NCBI RefSeq assembly: GCF_018604545.1
Contig: NZ_CP075896.1
Coordinates: forward strand, 8,122,001-8,186,000
Reading direction: 5' to 3'
Source of the DNA: Streptomyces koelreuteriae
Lineage (GTDB): Bacteria; Actinomycetota; Actinomycetes; Streptomycetales; Streptomycetaceae
DNA: 64,000 bases
Shown here: positions 50,396 through 58,847 of the stretch, piece by piece
Numbering within the stretch: the first letter of the stretch is position 1
Layout of the letters: every line of letters begins with the position of its first letter
The notes under the pieces: model-generated
What the model was told of the DNA's origin: nothing
What the model saw: only the letters and a program-made list of their open reading frames with translations
Database searches by the model: none
Made by a program: the position numbers and the translations under genes

Positions 50396-51151
50396 TCAGC
50401 CGAAACGCTCGATCCGAACGCGATCCACGGGCTGACCGGCCGTCACCAGCAGCCGGGAGGCATGCTCGGCGAAGGAGTTGGAGCCGCACACATAGGCCTC
50501 CCACCCACCCGGTGGCCGCTCGGCCAGGAGCGGCGCCACATGTGCCGCGGCCATACGTCCCACCGGCACACCCTCCGGCGCGGCGCGGGTGAAGACGGGC
50601 GTCGTCTCCGCGCCGAACTCCCGGGCGTAGATCAGCTCCTCGGGGCTGCGCGCGGACACCACCAGCCGCAGCGGCACGGTCAGGTTGCGCGCCCGGTGGT
50701 GCCGGACCATCGACATCAGCGGTACGACACCGGAACCGGCGCCGATGAGCAGCGCGGGCCGGTCGCCGGGCCAGGCGAAGAAGCCGCTCACCGGGCCCCG
50801 CACCTCGACCCGGTCGCCGACCCGGGCGACGGTGTGGAACCAGCCCGAGACCTCGCCGCCCTCGACATGGTCCAAGGTCAGCTCGATGTGCCCGGAGTCG
50901 TCCGGGGCGGACGCGATCGAGTAGTGGCGCTGGGCCGCGTAGCCGTCCTCGGCGGTCAGCCGCACCATCAGGTGCTGGCCGGGCAGGTGCCCCGGCCAGC
51001 CGGGCACGGCGAGGCGGAAGGTGGCGGCGCGCGGGGTCTCGCGGCGGATCTCGGTCAGCGTGGCGGTCTGCCACACGGCGGCGGCCTGCTCGCCCACGGC
51101 GATGCGCCCGGGCACGGCGAACCGCGTGGGCGGCACAAAGGTGTCAGTCAC
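50396..51151 (-). CDS. FAD/NAD-binding ferredoxin-reductase-like protein
   Basis: This 251-residue oxidoreductase of the FNR type has an FAD-binding barrel with QRHYSIASAPDD (the RxYS motif), a pyridine-nucleotide site LLIGAGSGVVPLMSM, and the C-terminal VCGSNSFAEHASRLL. No 2Fe-2S cysteine cluster is present. The GTG at 51151 overlaps the end of the molybdopterin oxidoreductase gene by 8 bp. The pair probably works together, the reductase passing NAD(P)H electrons to the molybdenum enzyme. Confidence 0.88.
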   Translation of the reverse strand: MTDTFVPPTRFAVPGRIAVGEQAAAVWQTATLTEIRRETPRAATFRLAVPGWPGHLPGQHLMVRLTAEDGYAAQRHYSIASAPDDSGHIELTLDHVEGGEVSGWFHTVARVGDRVEVRGPVSGFFAWPGDRPALLIGAGSGVVPLMSMVRHHRARNLTVPLRLVVSARSPEELIYAREFGAETTPVFTRAAPEGVPVGRMAAAHVAPLLAERPPGGWEAYVCGSNSFAEHASRLLVTAGQPVDRVRIERFG

Positions 51152-51749
51152 CGGAGTACCTCTGCTCCTCCCAGGGGTTGCCCCGCCCGTGATAGCCGTT
51201 CTGCTCCCAGAAACCCGGCTCCTCATGGTCGAGGAGCCGCAGGCCCGCGATCCACTTGGCGCTCTTCCAGAAGTACAGATGCGGCACCAGCAGTCGCGCC
51301 GGACCGCCGTGCTCGGGGGCGAGCGGCCTGCCGTCGTACTCCCAGGCGATCCAGGCCCGCCCGCCGGTCAGGTCGGCGAGCGGGAGGTTCGTGGTGTAGC
51401 CGGTGTGCGAGTAGGCGACGGCATGGGTCGCCGACCCATGGGGCCTGACCACATCGAGGAAGGCGTCCAGGGACACACCCGAGAACCGCACCCCGAACTT
51501 CGACCAGCTCGTCACGCAGTGGACGGCGCCCTCGTACGCCGACGGCGGCAGCCGGTGCGCCTCCTCCCAGTCCCAGGTGCGGGGCGCGTCCACCAGGCCG
51601 TCGACGCGGAACGTCCAGTCGGCGGGTGCCAGGTCGGGGGTGACCTCGGCGGACAGGACGGGCCAGTCGTCGCCCGCGTCGTACTGGCCGGGCGGCAGAC
51701 CGGGGTCGTCGACGCGCGGTCGCCCGGTGAAGCCTCTGGTGATGTGCAT
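51144..51749 (-). CDS. Sulfite-oxidase-like molybdopterin oxidoreductase
   Basis: This 201-residue protein has the single molybdopterin domain of the sulfite oxidase/YedY family. Its molybdenum-coordinating cysteine is in GAVHCVTSWSKFGV. The phrases VRFSGVSLDAFLDVV and SHTGYTTNLPLADL are typical of small actinobacterial members. It has no Tat signal peptide, so it is probably cytoplasmic, unlike MsrP. The ATG at 51749 follows GGAGGCAGCCACCC. The reductase gene overlaps its end, pointing to a two-component electron chain. Confidence 0.88.
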   Translation of the reverse strand: MHITRGFTGRPRVDDPGLPPGQYDAGDDWPVLSAEVTPDLAPADWTFRVDGLVDAPRTWDWEEAHRLPPSAYEGAVHCVTSWSKFGVRFSGVSLDAFLDVVRPHGSATHAVAYSHTGYTTNLPLADLTGGRAWIAWEYDGRPLAPEHGGPARLLVPHLYFWKSAKWIAGLRLLDHEEPGFWEQNGYHGRGNPWEEQRYSGD

Positions 51750-51836
51750 GGGTGGCTGCCTCCGGACCGGGCCGACGGTGCCCCGCCGGGCCGGGGTGAT
51801 CAGTGATTGCGCATTCAACCGTACGCGCGGTGCGCC

Positions 51837-52319
51837 CTAGCCCTTCCGGCCGGGCCCGGAGTCCGCGTTGTAGCGCACGAGGCACTCGGCGAACCGCGTC
51901 AGATCCTCGGCCGGCCAGTCCGCCAGCCGCTCCCGGAAGGCTCTCCGGCGGCTCTCGGTGACCTGGGCCAGGATGCGCCGGCCGGCGACCGTCAGATGCA
52001 GCTCCAGGACGCGCTGGTCCTCCGCGTCGGGGCGGCGCGCGATGAGACCGGCCCGTTCCAGGGCGGCCACCTGGCGGCTGACGGTGGACTTGTCCAGGGC
52101 GTAGTGGGCGGCCAGGTCGGTGGCACGGCAGCCGCCGCTCTCCTCCAGATGCCCGAGCAGCGTGTACGACACCAGCGACAGCTCGGGGTGCATCCGACCC
52201 GCGGCGGCACGGGCACGGCGGGCGAAGGCCGTCATCTCCCGCTGGATGGTCTCCACGGCGTCCGCTGCGTCCACCAGGCCTCCTTCGCGGTCCTGCCGCA
52301 CTGCGCTGCTGCTCACCAT
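51837..52319 (-). CDS. MarR-family transcriptional regulator
   Basis: This 160-residue winged-helix protein has a MarR DNA-binding core (DLAAHYALDKSTVSRQVAALERAGLI, of which the central part is the recognition helix) and the wing RRPDAEDQRVLELHLT. It likely represses its own gene and perhaps the molybdopterin oxidoreductase operon downstream. The start is either ATG 52319 or ATG 52331; the second would lie inside the 7-bp inverted repeat at 52322-52342. The same strand continues into the oxidoreductase gene 87 bp away. Confidence 0.87.
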   Translation of the reverse strand: MVSSSAVRQDREGGLVDAADAVETIQREMTAFARRARAAAGRMHPELSLVSYTLLGHLEESGGCRATDLAAHYALDKSTVSRQVAALERAGLIARRPDAEDQRVLELHLTVAGRRILAQVTESRRRAFRERLADWPAEDLTRFAECLVRYNADSGPGRKG

Positions 52320-52321
52320 CC

Positions 52322-52342
52322 ATGGTTGCATGGGCCAACCAT
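52322..52342. promoter_or_regulatory. MarR-type operator at the start of the MarR gene
   Basis: ATGGTTG (52322-52328) and CAACCAT (52336-52342) are perfect inverted arms with a 7-nt centre, next to or overlapping the start codon of the MarR gene. Arm length and spacing fit MarR dimers. Binding here would block the gene's own transcription. Confidence 0.6.
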
Positions 52343-52442
52343 TGCCCGTGGGGGCCGGTCCCGGTCCCGTACCGGGCGGCCGGTCCGTCGGGTAGTGTTG
52401 CCGTCCGGCTGTGGACCATCCCGGCCGTCGGAAGACGAGGAG

Positions 52443-52516
52443 GTGAGACCCATTACCGCTGTGTCAGCTCGGGTGCTCACTCCTCGATGTCGCGCGGATC
52501 GCCGCCTGTAGGCGGC
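52443..52516 (+). other. Short leader frame and GC hairpin ahead of the PrmC-like gene
   Basis: A 22-codon frame from GTG 52443 (RPITAVSARVLTPRCRADRRL) ends in TAG at 52509-52511, with GAGGAGG overlapping its start; an internal GTG at 52461 is possible. The stop lies inside the hairpin GCCGCC-TGTA-GGCGGC (52501-52516). The arrangement looks like a leader peptide with an attenuator, but the codons show no obvious run of one amino acid. Confidence 0.35.
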
Positions 52517-52557
52517 CGCCGGAGCGCCCTTCGGCTCTCGAAAGGCTCTTGGCTTCC

Positions 52558-53361
52558 ATGCCGTCTGTGTCTTCTGTCCCGCCCTCCGCGCCGTTGTCCC
52601 GTGACTCGATGGCCGACGCCCTGCGCACCGCCGGGTGCGTCTTCGCCGAGGACGAGGCCGAGTTGATCCTCTCCGCCGCGCGCACCCCGGCCGAAGCCGC
52701 CGTCATGGTCGAGCGCCGGGTGGAGGGGCTGCCCCTCGAACTCGTCGTCGGCTGGGCAGGGTTTTGGGGCCTGCGTGTCACCGTCGCCCCCGGTGTCTTC
52801 GTTCCGCGCCGCCGCACTGAGTTCCTGGTGGAACAGGCCCTTGCCCAGGCGCCCGGCGCCGCCGTCGTCGTGGACCTGTGCTGCGGCTCGGGTGCCGTCG
52901 GTGCGGCGCTCGCCGCCGGGCTGGGCCGCGTCGAGCTGCATGCCGCCGACATCGATCCCGTCGCCGTGCGCTGCGCCCGCGGCAATGTCGCCGCCGCCGG
53001 TGGTCACGTCCACCAGGGCGACCTGTTCGAGGCGCTGCCAGCTGAGCTGCTCGGCCGCGTCGGCATCCTCGCGGCCAACGTGCCGTACGTGCCCAGCGAC
53101 GAGATAGGCCTGCTGCCCCTGGAGGCCCGTGACCACGAGCCCCTGGTCGCCCTCGACGGCGGCGCGGACGGCCTCGACGTCCTGCGCAGGGTCGCCGCCG
53201 AGGCCTCCCGCTGGCTCGCCCCCGGCGGCTGCGTCCTGGTGGAGACCAGCCGCCACCAGGCACCGGCCGCGGTCACCGCCTTCGAACGCAGCGGTCTGAC
53301 GGCCCGCCTGGCCGTCTCCGAGGAGCTGTACGCGCACGTGGTGATCGGGGTCAGGCGGTAG
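52558..53361 (+). CDS. PrmC/HemK-related protein N5-glutamine methyltransferase
   Basis: This 267-residue SAM-dependent enzyme is related to PrmC, which methylates the glutamine of the GGQ motif in release factors. SAM motif I is VVVDLCCGSGAVGAALAAG and the acidic loop is ELHAADIDPVAVRCA. The catalytic tetrapeptide is NVPY (ANVPYVPSDEIG), not the usual NPPY, as in a separate actinobacterial subfamily of unknown substrate. The start at ATG 52558 is uncertain; ATG 52609 is also in frame. Its last 11 bp overlap the opposing phosphatase gene. Confidence 0.82.
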   Translation: MPSVSSVPPSAPLSRDSMADALRTAGCVFAEDEAELILSAARTPAEAAVMVERRVEGLPLELVVGWAGFWGLRVTVAPGVFVPRRRTEFLVEQALAQAPGAAVVVDLCCGSGAVGAALAAGLGRVELHAADIDPVAVRCARGNVAAAGGHVHQGDLFEALPAELLGRVGILAANVPYVPSDEIGLLPLEARDHEPLVALDGGADGLDVLRRVAAEASRWLAPGGCVLVETSRHQAPAAVTAFERSGLTARLAVSEELYAHVVIGVRR

Positions 53362-55447
53362 GTGCCGATCGGTCCGGGTCCGTGGCCCGTGCGATGAGCA
53401 GGGCCACGTCGTCGAAGTTGTCCGGCTCGTGGAGGGTGCGCAGGAGCAGGTCGCAGACCTCCTCCAGGGGGCGGTCGGGGCTGTCGAGGAGGGACAGGAG
53501 GGTGTCGAGGCGGTCGTCGAGCGGGTCGCGGCGGGTCTCGACCAGGCCGTCCGTGTAGAAGACCAGGCGGTCGCCCGGCTCGAGGTCGACCGTGGTCGTC
53601 GAGAAGGGCACGCCGCCCACGCCGAGCGGCACCCCGGTCGGCAGGTCGAGCAGTTCGGGAGGCCGGCCGGCCCGGACGCGTACCGGGGGCAGATGTCCGG
53701 CGTTGGCGATCCGGCACTGCCGCAGATGCGGGTCGTGGACGGCGTAGACGCAGGTGGCGATGGCCTGCTCCAGCCCTTCGGTGATCTTGTCGAGGTGTTC
53801 CAGGAGCCGGGCCGGGTCGAGGTCGAGGGAGGCCAGCGTGTTGGTCGCCGTACGCAGCCGGCCCATGGTCGCAGCCGCGGGGATGCCGCTGCCCATCACG
53901 TCGCCCACGACGAGCGCGGTCTTGCCGCCGTCCAGCGGGATGACGTCGAACCAGTCGCCGCCGACCTCGCTCGTGGCCCCGGCCGGCTGGTAGCGGGAGG
54001 CGACCTCGAGACCGCCCGTCACCGGCGGATGGCTGGGCAGCAGGCTGCGCTGGAGGGTGAGCGCGGTGTCGCGGGCGCTCTGGTACCAGCGGGCGTTGTC
54101 GATCTGCACCGCCGCCCGGGCGGCCAGCTCGCGCGCCAGCAGCAGGTCGTCCTCGGAGAACGGCAGCGGATTGCGGGTGCGCTTGAGATCCAGCGCGCCC
54201 AGCACCTCACCGCGCGCGATCAGCGGCACCGCCAGATAGGAGTGCACCCCGGCCCGGCCCAGCAGCTCCGCGGCCTGCGGGGAACGGGCGATCCGCGGCA
54301 GATCCGTGTCCTTGACCTGCGGCAGCATCACGGGACGGGCCGTACGCACGCATTCGGTGACCAGCCGGTCGGGCCCGTACCGGGCCACCTGCCCCGGCGG
54401 GTCGGCCGCCTCCAGGGCCTCGGCCGACTCGTACCCCTGGACCGCCAGCGCGCGGATCACGGCCGACTCGGCGGGGCCGAGGCTGGTGCGCCGGCCCCGC
54501 ACCACCGCGTCCAGCAGGTCGACGGCCGCGATGTCGGCGAGTTCCGGCACGGCCACCTCGGCGAGCTCGTGGGCCGTGCGGTCCAGGTCCAGCGAGGTGC
54601 CGATCCGTCCGGAGGCGTCCGCGATCAGGGCCAGACGCCGCCGCGCGGCCTCGGCCTCGATGCCCGCCCGGTACTGCTCGGTGACGTCGACGATCGAGAC
54701 GGCCACGCCCAGCACGGTCCCGAAGGCGTTCTCCAGCCGGTACAGCGAGATCGACCAGGCGTGGTCCTGGTCCGGGTCGGCCGGGGTGCGGCCGATCGTG
54801 GACTGGTCGACGACCGGCGTGCCGGTCTCCAGGACCCGGCGCGCCGCGGCCTCCAGGGCCTCGACGTCCATCTGCGGCACCACCTCGTGGACCGTGCGGC
54901 CCAGGTGCTCCTCGGTCGGTACGCCGTTGATCTCCTCCAGCGCCGCGTTGACCGAGACGTACCGCAGCCCGGTGTCCAGCACGGCCAGCCCGATCGGGGA
55001 CTGCGCGATCATCCGGGTGGACAGCGCCACCTCCCGCTCCAGCCGGTGCACGGTCGTCTGGTCGGCGCACAGACCGAGCGCGTAGACATCGCCCTCGTCG
55101 TCCAGCAGCCGCATGTTGCGGAACTCCACGAGCCGGGTGCCGCCGTCCTTGCGGCGGATGGGGAAGGCCCCGGCCCAGCTCTGCCCGGTGCTCATGACGT
55201 CCGCGAACAGTTTGACCACGAGGTCGACGTGCTCCTCGTGGACCATGATCCGGGCGGCGTACTCGCCGAGCGCCTCGCGCGCGTCGTACCCGAACAGCTC
55301 CTCGGCCTGCGGGCTCCACAGCACGATGCGGCCCTCGGAGTCGAGGACCACCGAGGCCACGCGCAGGACGTCGAGCAGCCCGCTCGGTCGCGCCGACCCG
55401 CGCGGGGGCTCGTCGCCCTCGGCCACGGGAGACCCGGCTGCACTCAT
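53351..55447 (-). CDS. PAS-PAS-GAF-PP2C (SpoIIE) phosphatase
   Basis: This 698-residue signalling protein has a first PAS domain (VASVVLDSEGRIVLWSPQAEELF), a second PAS domain (IAQSPIGLAVLDTGLRYVSVN), a GAF domain (about 275-440) and a C-terminal PP2C/SpoIIE phosphatase with LQRSLLPSHPP, VGGDWFDVIPL, LVVGDVMGSGIPAAA and NAGHLPPVRV. Metal-binding aspartates are in GGDW and GDVMG. Such enzymes dephosphorylate anti-sigma-factor antagonists, linking stress or redox signals to a sigma factor. No transmembrane or kinase domain is seen. ATG 55447 is favoured over 55501. Confidence 0.92.
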   Translation of the reverse strand: MSAAGSPVAEGDEPPRGSARPSGLLDVLRVASVVLDSEGRIVLWSPQAEELFGYDAREALGEYAARIMVHEEHVDLVVKLFADVMSTGQSWAGAFPIRRKDGGTRLVEFRNMRLLDDEGDVYALGLCADQTTVHRLEREVALSTRMIAQSPIGLAVLDTGLRYVSVNAALEEINGVPTEEHLGRTVHEVVPQMDVEALEAAARRVLETGTPVVDQSTIGRTPADPDQDHAWSISLYRLENAFGTVLGVAVSIVDVTEQYRAGIEAEAARRRLALIADASGRIGTSLDLDRTAHELAEVAVPELADIAAVDLLDAVVRGRRTSLGPAESAVIRALAVQGYESAEALEAADPPGQVARYGPDRLVTECVRTARPVMLPQVKDTDLPRIARSPQAAELLGRAGVHSYLAVPLIARGEVLGALDLKRTRNPLPFSEDDLLLARELAARAAVQIDNARWYQSARDTALTLQRSLLPSHPPVTGGLEVASRYQPAGATSEVGGDWFDVIPLDGGKTALVVGDVMGSGIPAAATMGRLRTATNTLASLDLDPARLLEHLDKITEGLEQAIATCVYAVHDPHLRQCRIANAGHLPPVRVRAGRPPELLDLPTGVPLGVGGVPFSTTTVDLEPGDRLVFYTDGLVETRRDPLDDRLDTLLSLLDSPDRPLEEVCDLLLRTLHEPDNFDDVALLIARATDPDRSAPTA

Positions 55448-55687
55448 CCCATGCCCCGCCTTCGCCGATCCTCGCGGCACGCCATGGTGCCGACACCCCA
55501 TGTTCTACCGCGCGGAGCCGTTTCTCGAGGCCCCTTCCGTCACCTTCCACCATCTCCCAACACGGCGCGCACCGCCCCGCAAACCGGTCACCACAACCGG
55601 AGCTCCCGCCGGTAGTGCTCGCCGGAAGGTGGTGCTTTGCTGGGGTAGGGGTGGATTCGGCAGCGGGGCCTACAGAGGAGGGTCACG

Positions 55688-56056
55688 ATGGACCTTGAGC
55701 GACCGCACCCCCACTCCGTGTCGGTGGAGATCAGCGGATGCAGCAAGCACGACGCACGGATCGTGTTCGACACGCTGTGCGCCTGCTTCGAGTCGGACCG
55801 GTGCGCCGACGACGTGCCCGAGGAACTGCACGAGACCCGTCCGACCGTGTGGCTCGGCACCTTCGACGTCGCCGACACACACGAGGGCGCCCGGCCGGCC
55901 CGGCTGTCGTCCTCCGTCGACGCCGATCTGCACGGCGGTTACTGGGCGATCGAACAGTTCCGCATGAGGCTGGACTCCCTGTTCGCCGTGCAGGACCTGA
56001 CCACGGTCCCCGGCGACCAGGAGAAGGAACTGCACGTACGCCTCGAGAGCCGGTGA
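55688..56056 (+). CDS. Small protein of unknown function
   Basis: This 122-residue acidic protein has a good ribosome site (GAGGAGGGTCACG before the ATG). It contains an internal pattern with paired cysteines (EISGCSKHD and TLCACFESDRCADD) and the C-terminal GDQEKELHVRLESR. The codon use is typical of neighbouring genes, so it is probably real. No domain, helix bundle or membrane segment is recognised. It is transcribed away from the phosphatase gene. Confidence 0.6.
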   Translation: MDLERPHPHSVSVEISGCSKHDARIVFDTLCACFESDRCADDVPEELHETRPTVWLGTFDVADTHEGARPARLSSSVDADLHGGYWAIEQFRMRLDSLFAVQDLTTVPGDQEKELHVRLESR

Positions 56057-56092
56057 TCCCCAGGTCGTAGCCCTGCTGTGCCCTCCATCACC

Positions 56093-56133
56093 TTATGCAA
56101 CTAGTTGCATAAAGCGTCGGTAGCCTCTACAAC
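56093..56133 (+). promoter_or_regulatory. 20-bp perfect palindrome over the flavoprotein promoter
   Basis: TTATGCAACTAGTTGCATAA (56093-56112) is a perfect 20-bp palindrome. Its right half contains TTGCAT (56105-56110), which together with TACAAC (56128-56133) and a 17-nt spacer makes a plausible promoter. Binding would occlude the -35 element. The PadR gene downstream of the flavoprotein is the nearest candidate regulator; a TetR or MarR protein elsewhere is an alternative. Confidence 0.75.
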
Positions 56134-56166
56134 TACGGGGACGACACCGCGCACGGAGGGCCCCCG

Positions 56167-58182
56167 ATGAGCCATTACCCGCACCTGCTGACCCCCCTCG
56201 ACCTGGGCTTCACGACCCTTCCCAACCGGGTCCTCATGGGCTCCATGCACGTCGGCCTGGAGGAGGCCGACGGCGGTTTCGAGCGCATGGCCGCCTTCTA
56301 CGCCGCCCGCGCCCGCGGGGGAGTGGGCCTGATCGTCACCGGCGGCATCGCACCCAACGACGAGGGACGTCCCTACGAGGGCGGTGCGAAGCTCACCACC
56401 GAGGAGGAGGCCGAGCGGCACCGGGTCATCACCGACGCCGTGCACCACGCGGGCGGCCGGATCGCGATGCAGATCCTGCACTTCGGCCGCTACGCCTACC
56501 ACCAGGACCTCGTCGCGCCCAGCCCGATCCAGGCGCCGATCAGCCCCTTCCCGCCCCGCGAACTGAGCGACGCCGACATCGAGCGGACCATCGACGACTA
56601 CGTCCGCGCCGCCCGCCTGGCCCGGCACGCCGGCTACGACGGCGTGGAGATCATGGGCTCCGAGGGCTACCTCATCAACGAGTTCATCGCCCGGCACACC
56701 AACCAGCGCACCGACCGCTGGGGCGGCTCGTACGAGAACCGCACCCGCTTCCCGCTCGAGATCGTGCGCCGGGTGCGCGAGGCGGTCGGCGAGGACTTCA
56801 TCGTCGTCTACCGGCTCTCCATGCTCGACCTCGTCCCGGGCGGCTCGACGCTCGACGAGGTGATCACCCTGGCCAAGGCCGTCGAGGCCGCCGGGGCGAC
56901 GATCATCAACACCGGCATCGGCTGGCACGAGGCCCGCATCCCCACCATCGCCACCTCCGTGCCGCGCGGCGCCTACACCTGGGTGACCAAGCGGCTCATG
57001 GGCGAGGTGTCCGTCCCGCTCGTCACCACCAACCGCATCAACACCCCCGAACTCGCCGAGGAACTGCTCGCCGAGGGCGCGGCCGACATGGTGTCGATGG
57101 CCCGCCCGATGCTCGCCGACCCGGACTTCGTCATCAAGGCGGAGGCCGGCCGGCCCGAGGCGATCAACACCTGCATCGGCTGCAACCAGGCCTGCCTCGA
57201 CCACACCTTCAGCGGCCTGATCACCTCCTGCCTGGTCAACCCGCGCGCCTGCCACGAGACGGAACTCGTGCTCTCCCCGACCCGGCTGCGCAAACGCGTC
57301 GCCGTCGTCGGCGCCGGACCGGCCGGCCTCGCCTGCGCGGTCTCGGCGGCCGAGCGCGGCCACGACGTCACCCTCTTCGACGCCGCGAGCGAGATCGGCG
57401 GGCAGCTCAACGTCGCCCGCAAGGTCCCCGGCAAGCAGGAGTTCGACGAGACGCTCCGCTACTTCCGCACCCAGCTCGACTGGCACGGCGTCGATGTACG
57501 GCTGAACACCCCCGTGACGGTCGCCGACGTCGACGGCTTCGACGAGGTCGTCGTCGCCACCGGCGTCAGCCCGCGCACCCCCGACATCCCCGGCGTCGAC
57601 CACCCGAGCGTCCTCGGCTACCTCGACGTCCTGCGCGACGGCGCCCCCGTCGGCGACCGGGTCGCGATCCTCGGCGCGGGCGGCATCGGCTTCGACGTCG
57701 CCGAGTACCTCACGGACTCCGGCGACAAGGCCCACGAGAACCCGGCGACGTACTTCCGCCAGTGGGGCGTCGACCTCGACTACCGCGCCCCCGGCGGCCT
57801 CGCCGCGCCCGAGCGGCCCGCCCCGCCGCGCACCGTCCACCTGCTCCAGCGCAAGACCTCCAAGGTCGGCGCCGGACTCGGCAAGACCACCGGCTGGATC
57901 CACCGCGCCGAACTCAAGCACCGCGGCGTCACCATGGTCCCGGGTGTTCAGTACGACCGGATCGACGACGCCGGACTGCATGTCACGGTCGACGGCGCCA
58001 GCACGGTGCTGGAGGTCGACACGATCGTGCTGTGCACCGGCCAGGAGCCGCGCCGGGGTCTGTACGAGGAACTGGTCGCCGCCGGGCGCAGCACGCACCT
58101 GATCGGCGGCGCCGACGTGGCCGCGGAGCTGGACGCCAAGCGCGCCATCAAGCAGGGCACCGAGCTGGCGGCGGCGCTGTAG
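56167..58182 (+). CDS. 2,4-dienoyl-CoA-reductase-like FMN/FAD/4Fe-4S oxidoreductase
   Basis: This 671-residue enzyme has an N-terminal old-yellow-enzyme TIM barrel (NRVLMGSMHVGLEE, EIMGSEGYLINEFI, WGGSYENRTRFPLEIV). An iron-sulfur cluster motif CIGCNQAC, with a further Cys in SCLVNP, follows at about 337-355. The C-terminal FAD/NAD(P)-binding part starts VAVVGAGPAGLACAV. The arrangement is that of FadH, which reduces unsaturated fatty acyl-CoA esters. Trimethylamine dehydrogenase-like and other OYE fusions are alternatives. Ribosome site GGAGGG precedes the ATG at 56167. Confidence 0.9.
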   Translation: MSHYPHLLTPLDLGFTTLPNRVLMGSMHVGLEEADGGFERMAAFYAARARGGVGLIVTGGIAPNDEGRPYEGGAKLTTEEEAERHRVITDAVHHAGGRIAMQILHFGRYAYHQDLVAPSPIQAPISPFPPRELSDADIERTIDDYVRAARLARHAGYDGVEIMGSEGYLINEFIARHTNQRTDRWGGSYENRTRFPLEIVRRVREAVGEDFIVVYRLSMLDLVPGGSTLDEVITLAKAVEAAGATIINTGIGWHEARIPTIATSVPRGAYTWVTKRLMGEVSVPLVTTNRINTPELAEELLAEGAADMVSMARPMLADPDFVIKAEAGRPEAINTCIGCNQACLDHTFSGLITSCLVNPRACHETELVLSPTRLRKRVAVVGAGPAGLACAVSAAERGHDVTLFDAASEIGGQLNVARKVPGKQEFDETLRYFRTQLDWHGVDVRLNTPVTVADVDGFDEVVVATGVSPRTPDIPGVDHPSVLGYLDVLRDGAPVGDRVAILGAGGIGFDVAEYLTDSGDKAHENPATYFRQWGVDLDYRAPGGLAAPERPAPPRTVHLLQRKTSKVGAGLGKTTGWIHRAELKHRGVTMVPGVQYDRIDDAGLHVTVDGASTVLEVDTIVLCTGQEPRRGLYEELVAAGRSTHLIGGADVAAELDAKRAIKQGTELAAAL

Positions 58183-58214
58183 GGGGCCTGCCGTCCGTCC
58201 CTAGGATGGCTGGT

Positions 58215-58775
58215 ATGTCACTCCCGCACGCGATCCTCACTGCCCTGCTCGAGAAGCCGTCGTCGGGCCTGGAGCTGACCCGCCGGTTCGACCGGTCGAT
58301 CGGGTACTTCTGGTCCGCGACGCACCAGCAGATCTATCGCGAGCTGGGAAAACTGGAGGCCGACGGCCTGATCCGGGCCCTGCCGTCCGAGCAGCCGGCG
58401 CGCGGGCAGAAGAAGAGCTACGAGGTCCTGACCGCGGGCCGCGCCGAACTGGCCCGCTGGACCGCCGCCTCCCAGGACCCCAAGCCGCACCGCGACACGC
58501 TGTTGCTGCGGCTGAGGGCGGCGGCCGTGGTCGGCACGGCGGGCTTGGAGGCGGATCTGCGACGCCATCTGCGGCTGCACGAGCGGCAGTTGGCGGAGTA
58601 CCGGGAGATCGAGGAGCGCGACTTCCCGCCCGGCCGGGACGGCACCGAGGACCGGTTGCGGCATCTGGTGCTGCGGGCCGGTATCGACCTGGAGACCTTC
58701 TGGACCCAGTGGCTCAGCCGTGCCGTGGCGGAATTCGCCGAACTCCCGGACGGCGAGCCGACCAGCCCGGCCTGA
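58215..58775 (+). CDS. PadR-family transcriptional regulator
   Basis: This 186-residue regulator has the typical PadR beginning LPHAILTALLEKPSSGLELTRRF, a wing KKSYEVLTAGRAELARW and a C-terminal helical region. TAGGAT (58202-58207) lies 7 nt before the ATG, so the message may be leaderless and independent of the flavoprotein gene 32 bp upstream. Its likely target is that flavoprotein, through the 20-bp palindrome at 56093-56112. Confidence 0.88.
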   Translation: MSLPHAILTALLEKPSSGLELTRRFDRSIGYFWSATHQQIYRELGKLEADGLIRALPSEQPARGQKKSYEVLTAGRAELARWTAASQDPKPHRDTLLLRLRAAAVVGTAGLEADLRRHLRLHERQLAEYREIEERDFPPGRDGTEDRLRHLVLRAGIDLETFWTQWLSRAVAEFAELPDGEPTSPA

Positions 58776-58847
58776 CCGGGACCGGGATGTGACGGTGGCC
58801 CGCCCGGCCGGAGCGCTTCGGGAGGGCGGGCCGCCGTCCGTACCGGG

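Noticed and set aside
53429..55615. Long plus-strand frame opposite the PP2C phosphatase gene
   Set aside because: It is fully antisense to a gene with clear PAS, GAF and PP2C motifs and has no motif of its own.
56101..58098. Long minus-strand frame opposite the flavoprotein gene
   Set aside because: It is the antisense shadow of a gene with FMN, iron-sulfur and FAD motifs.
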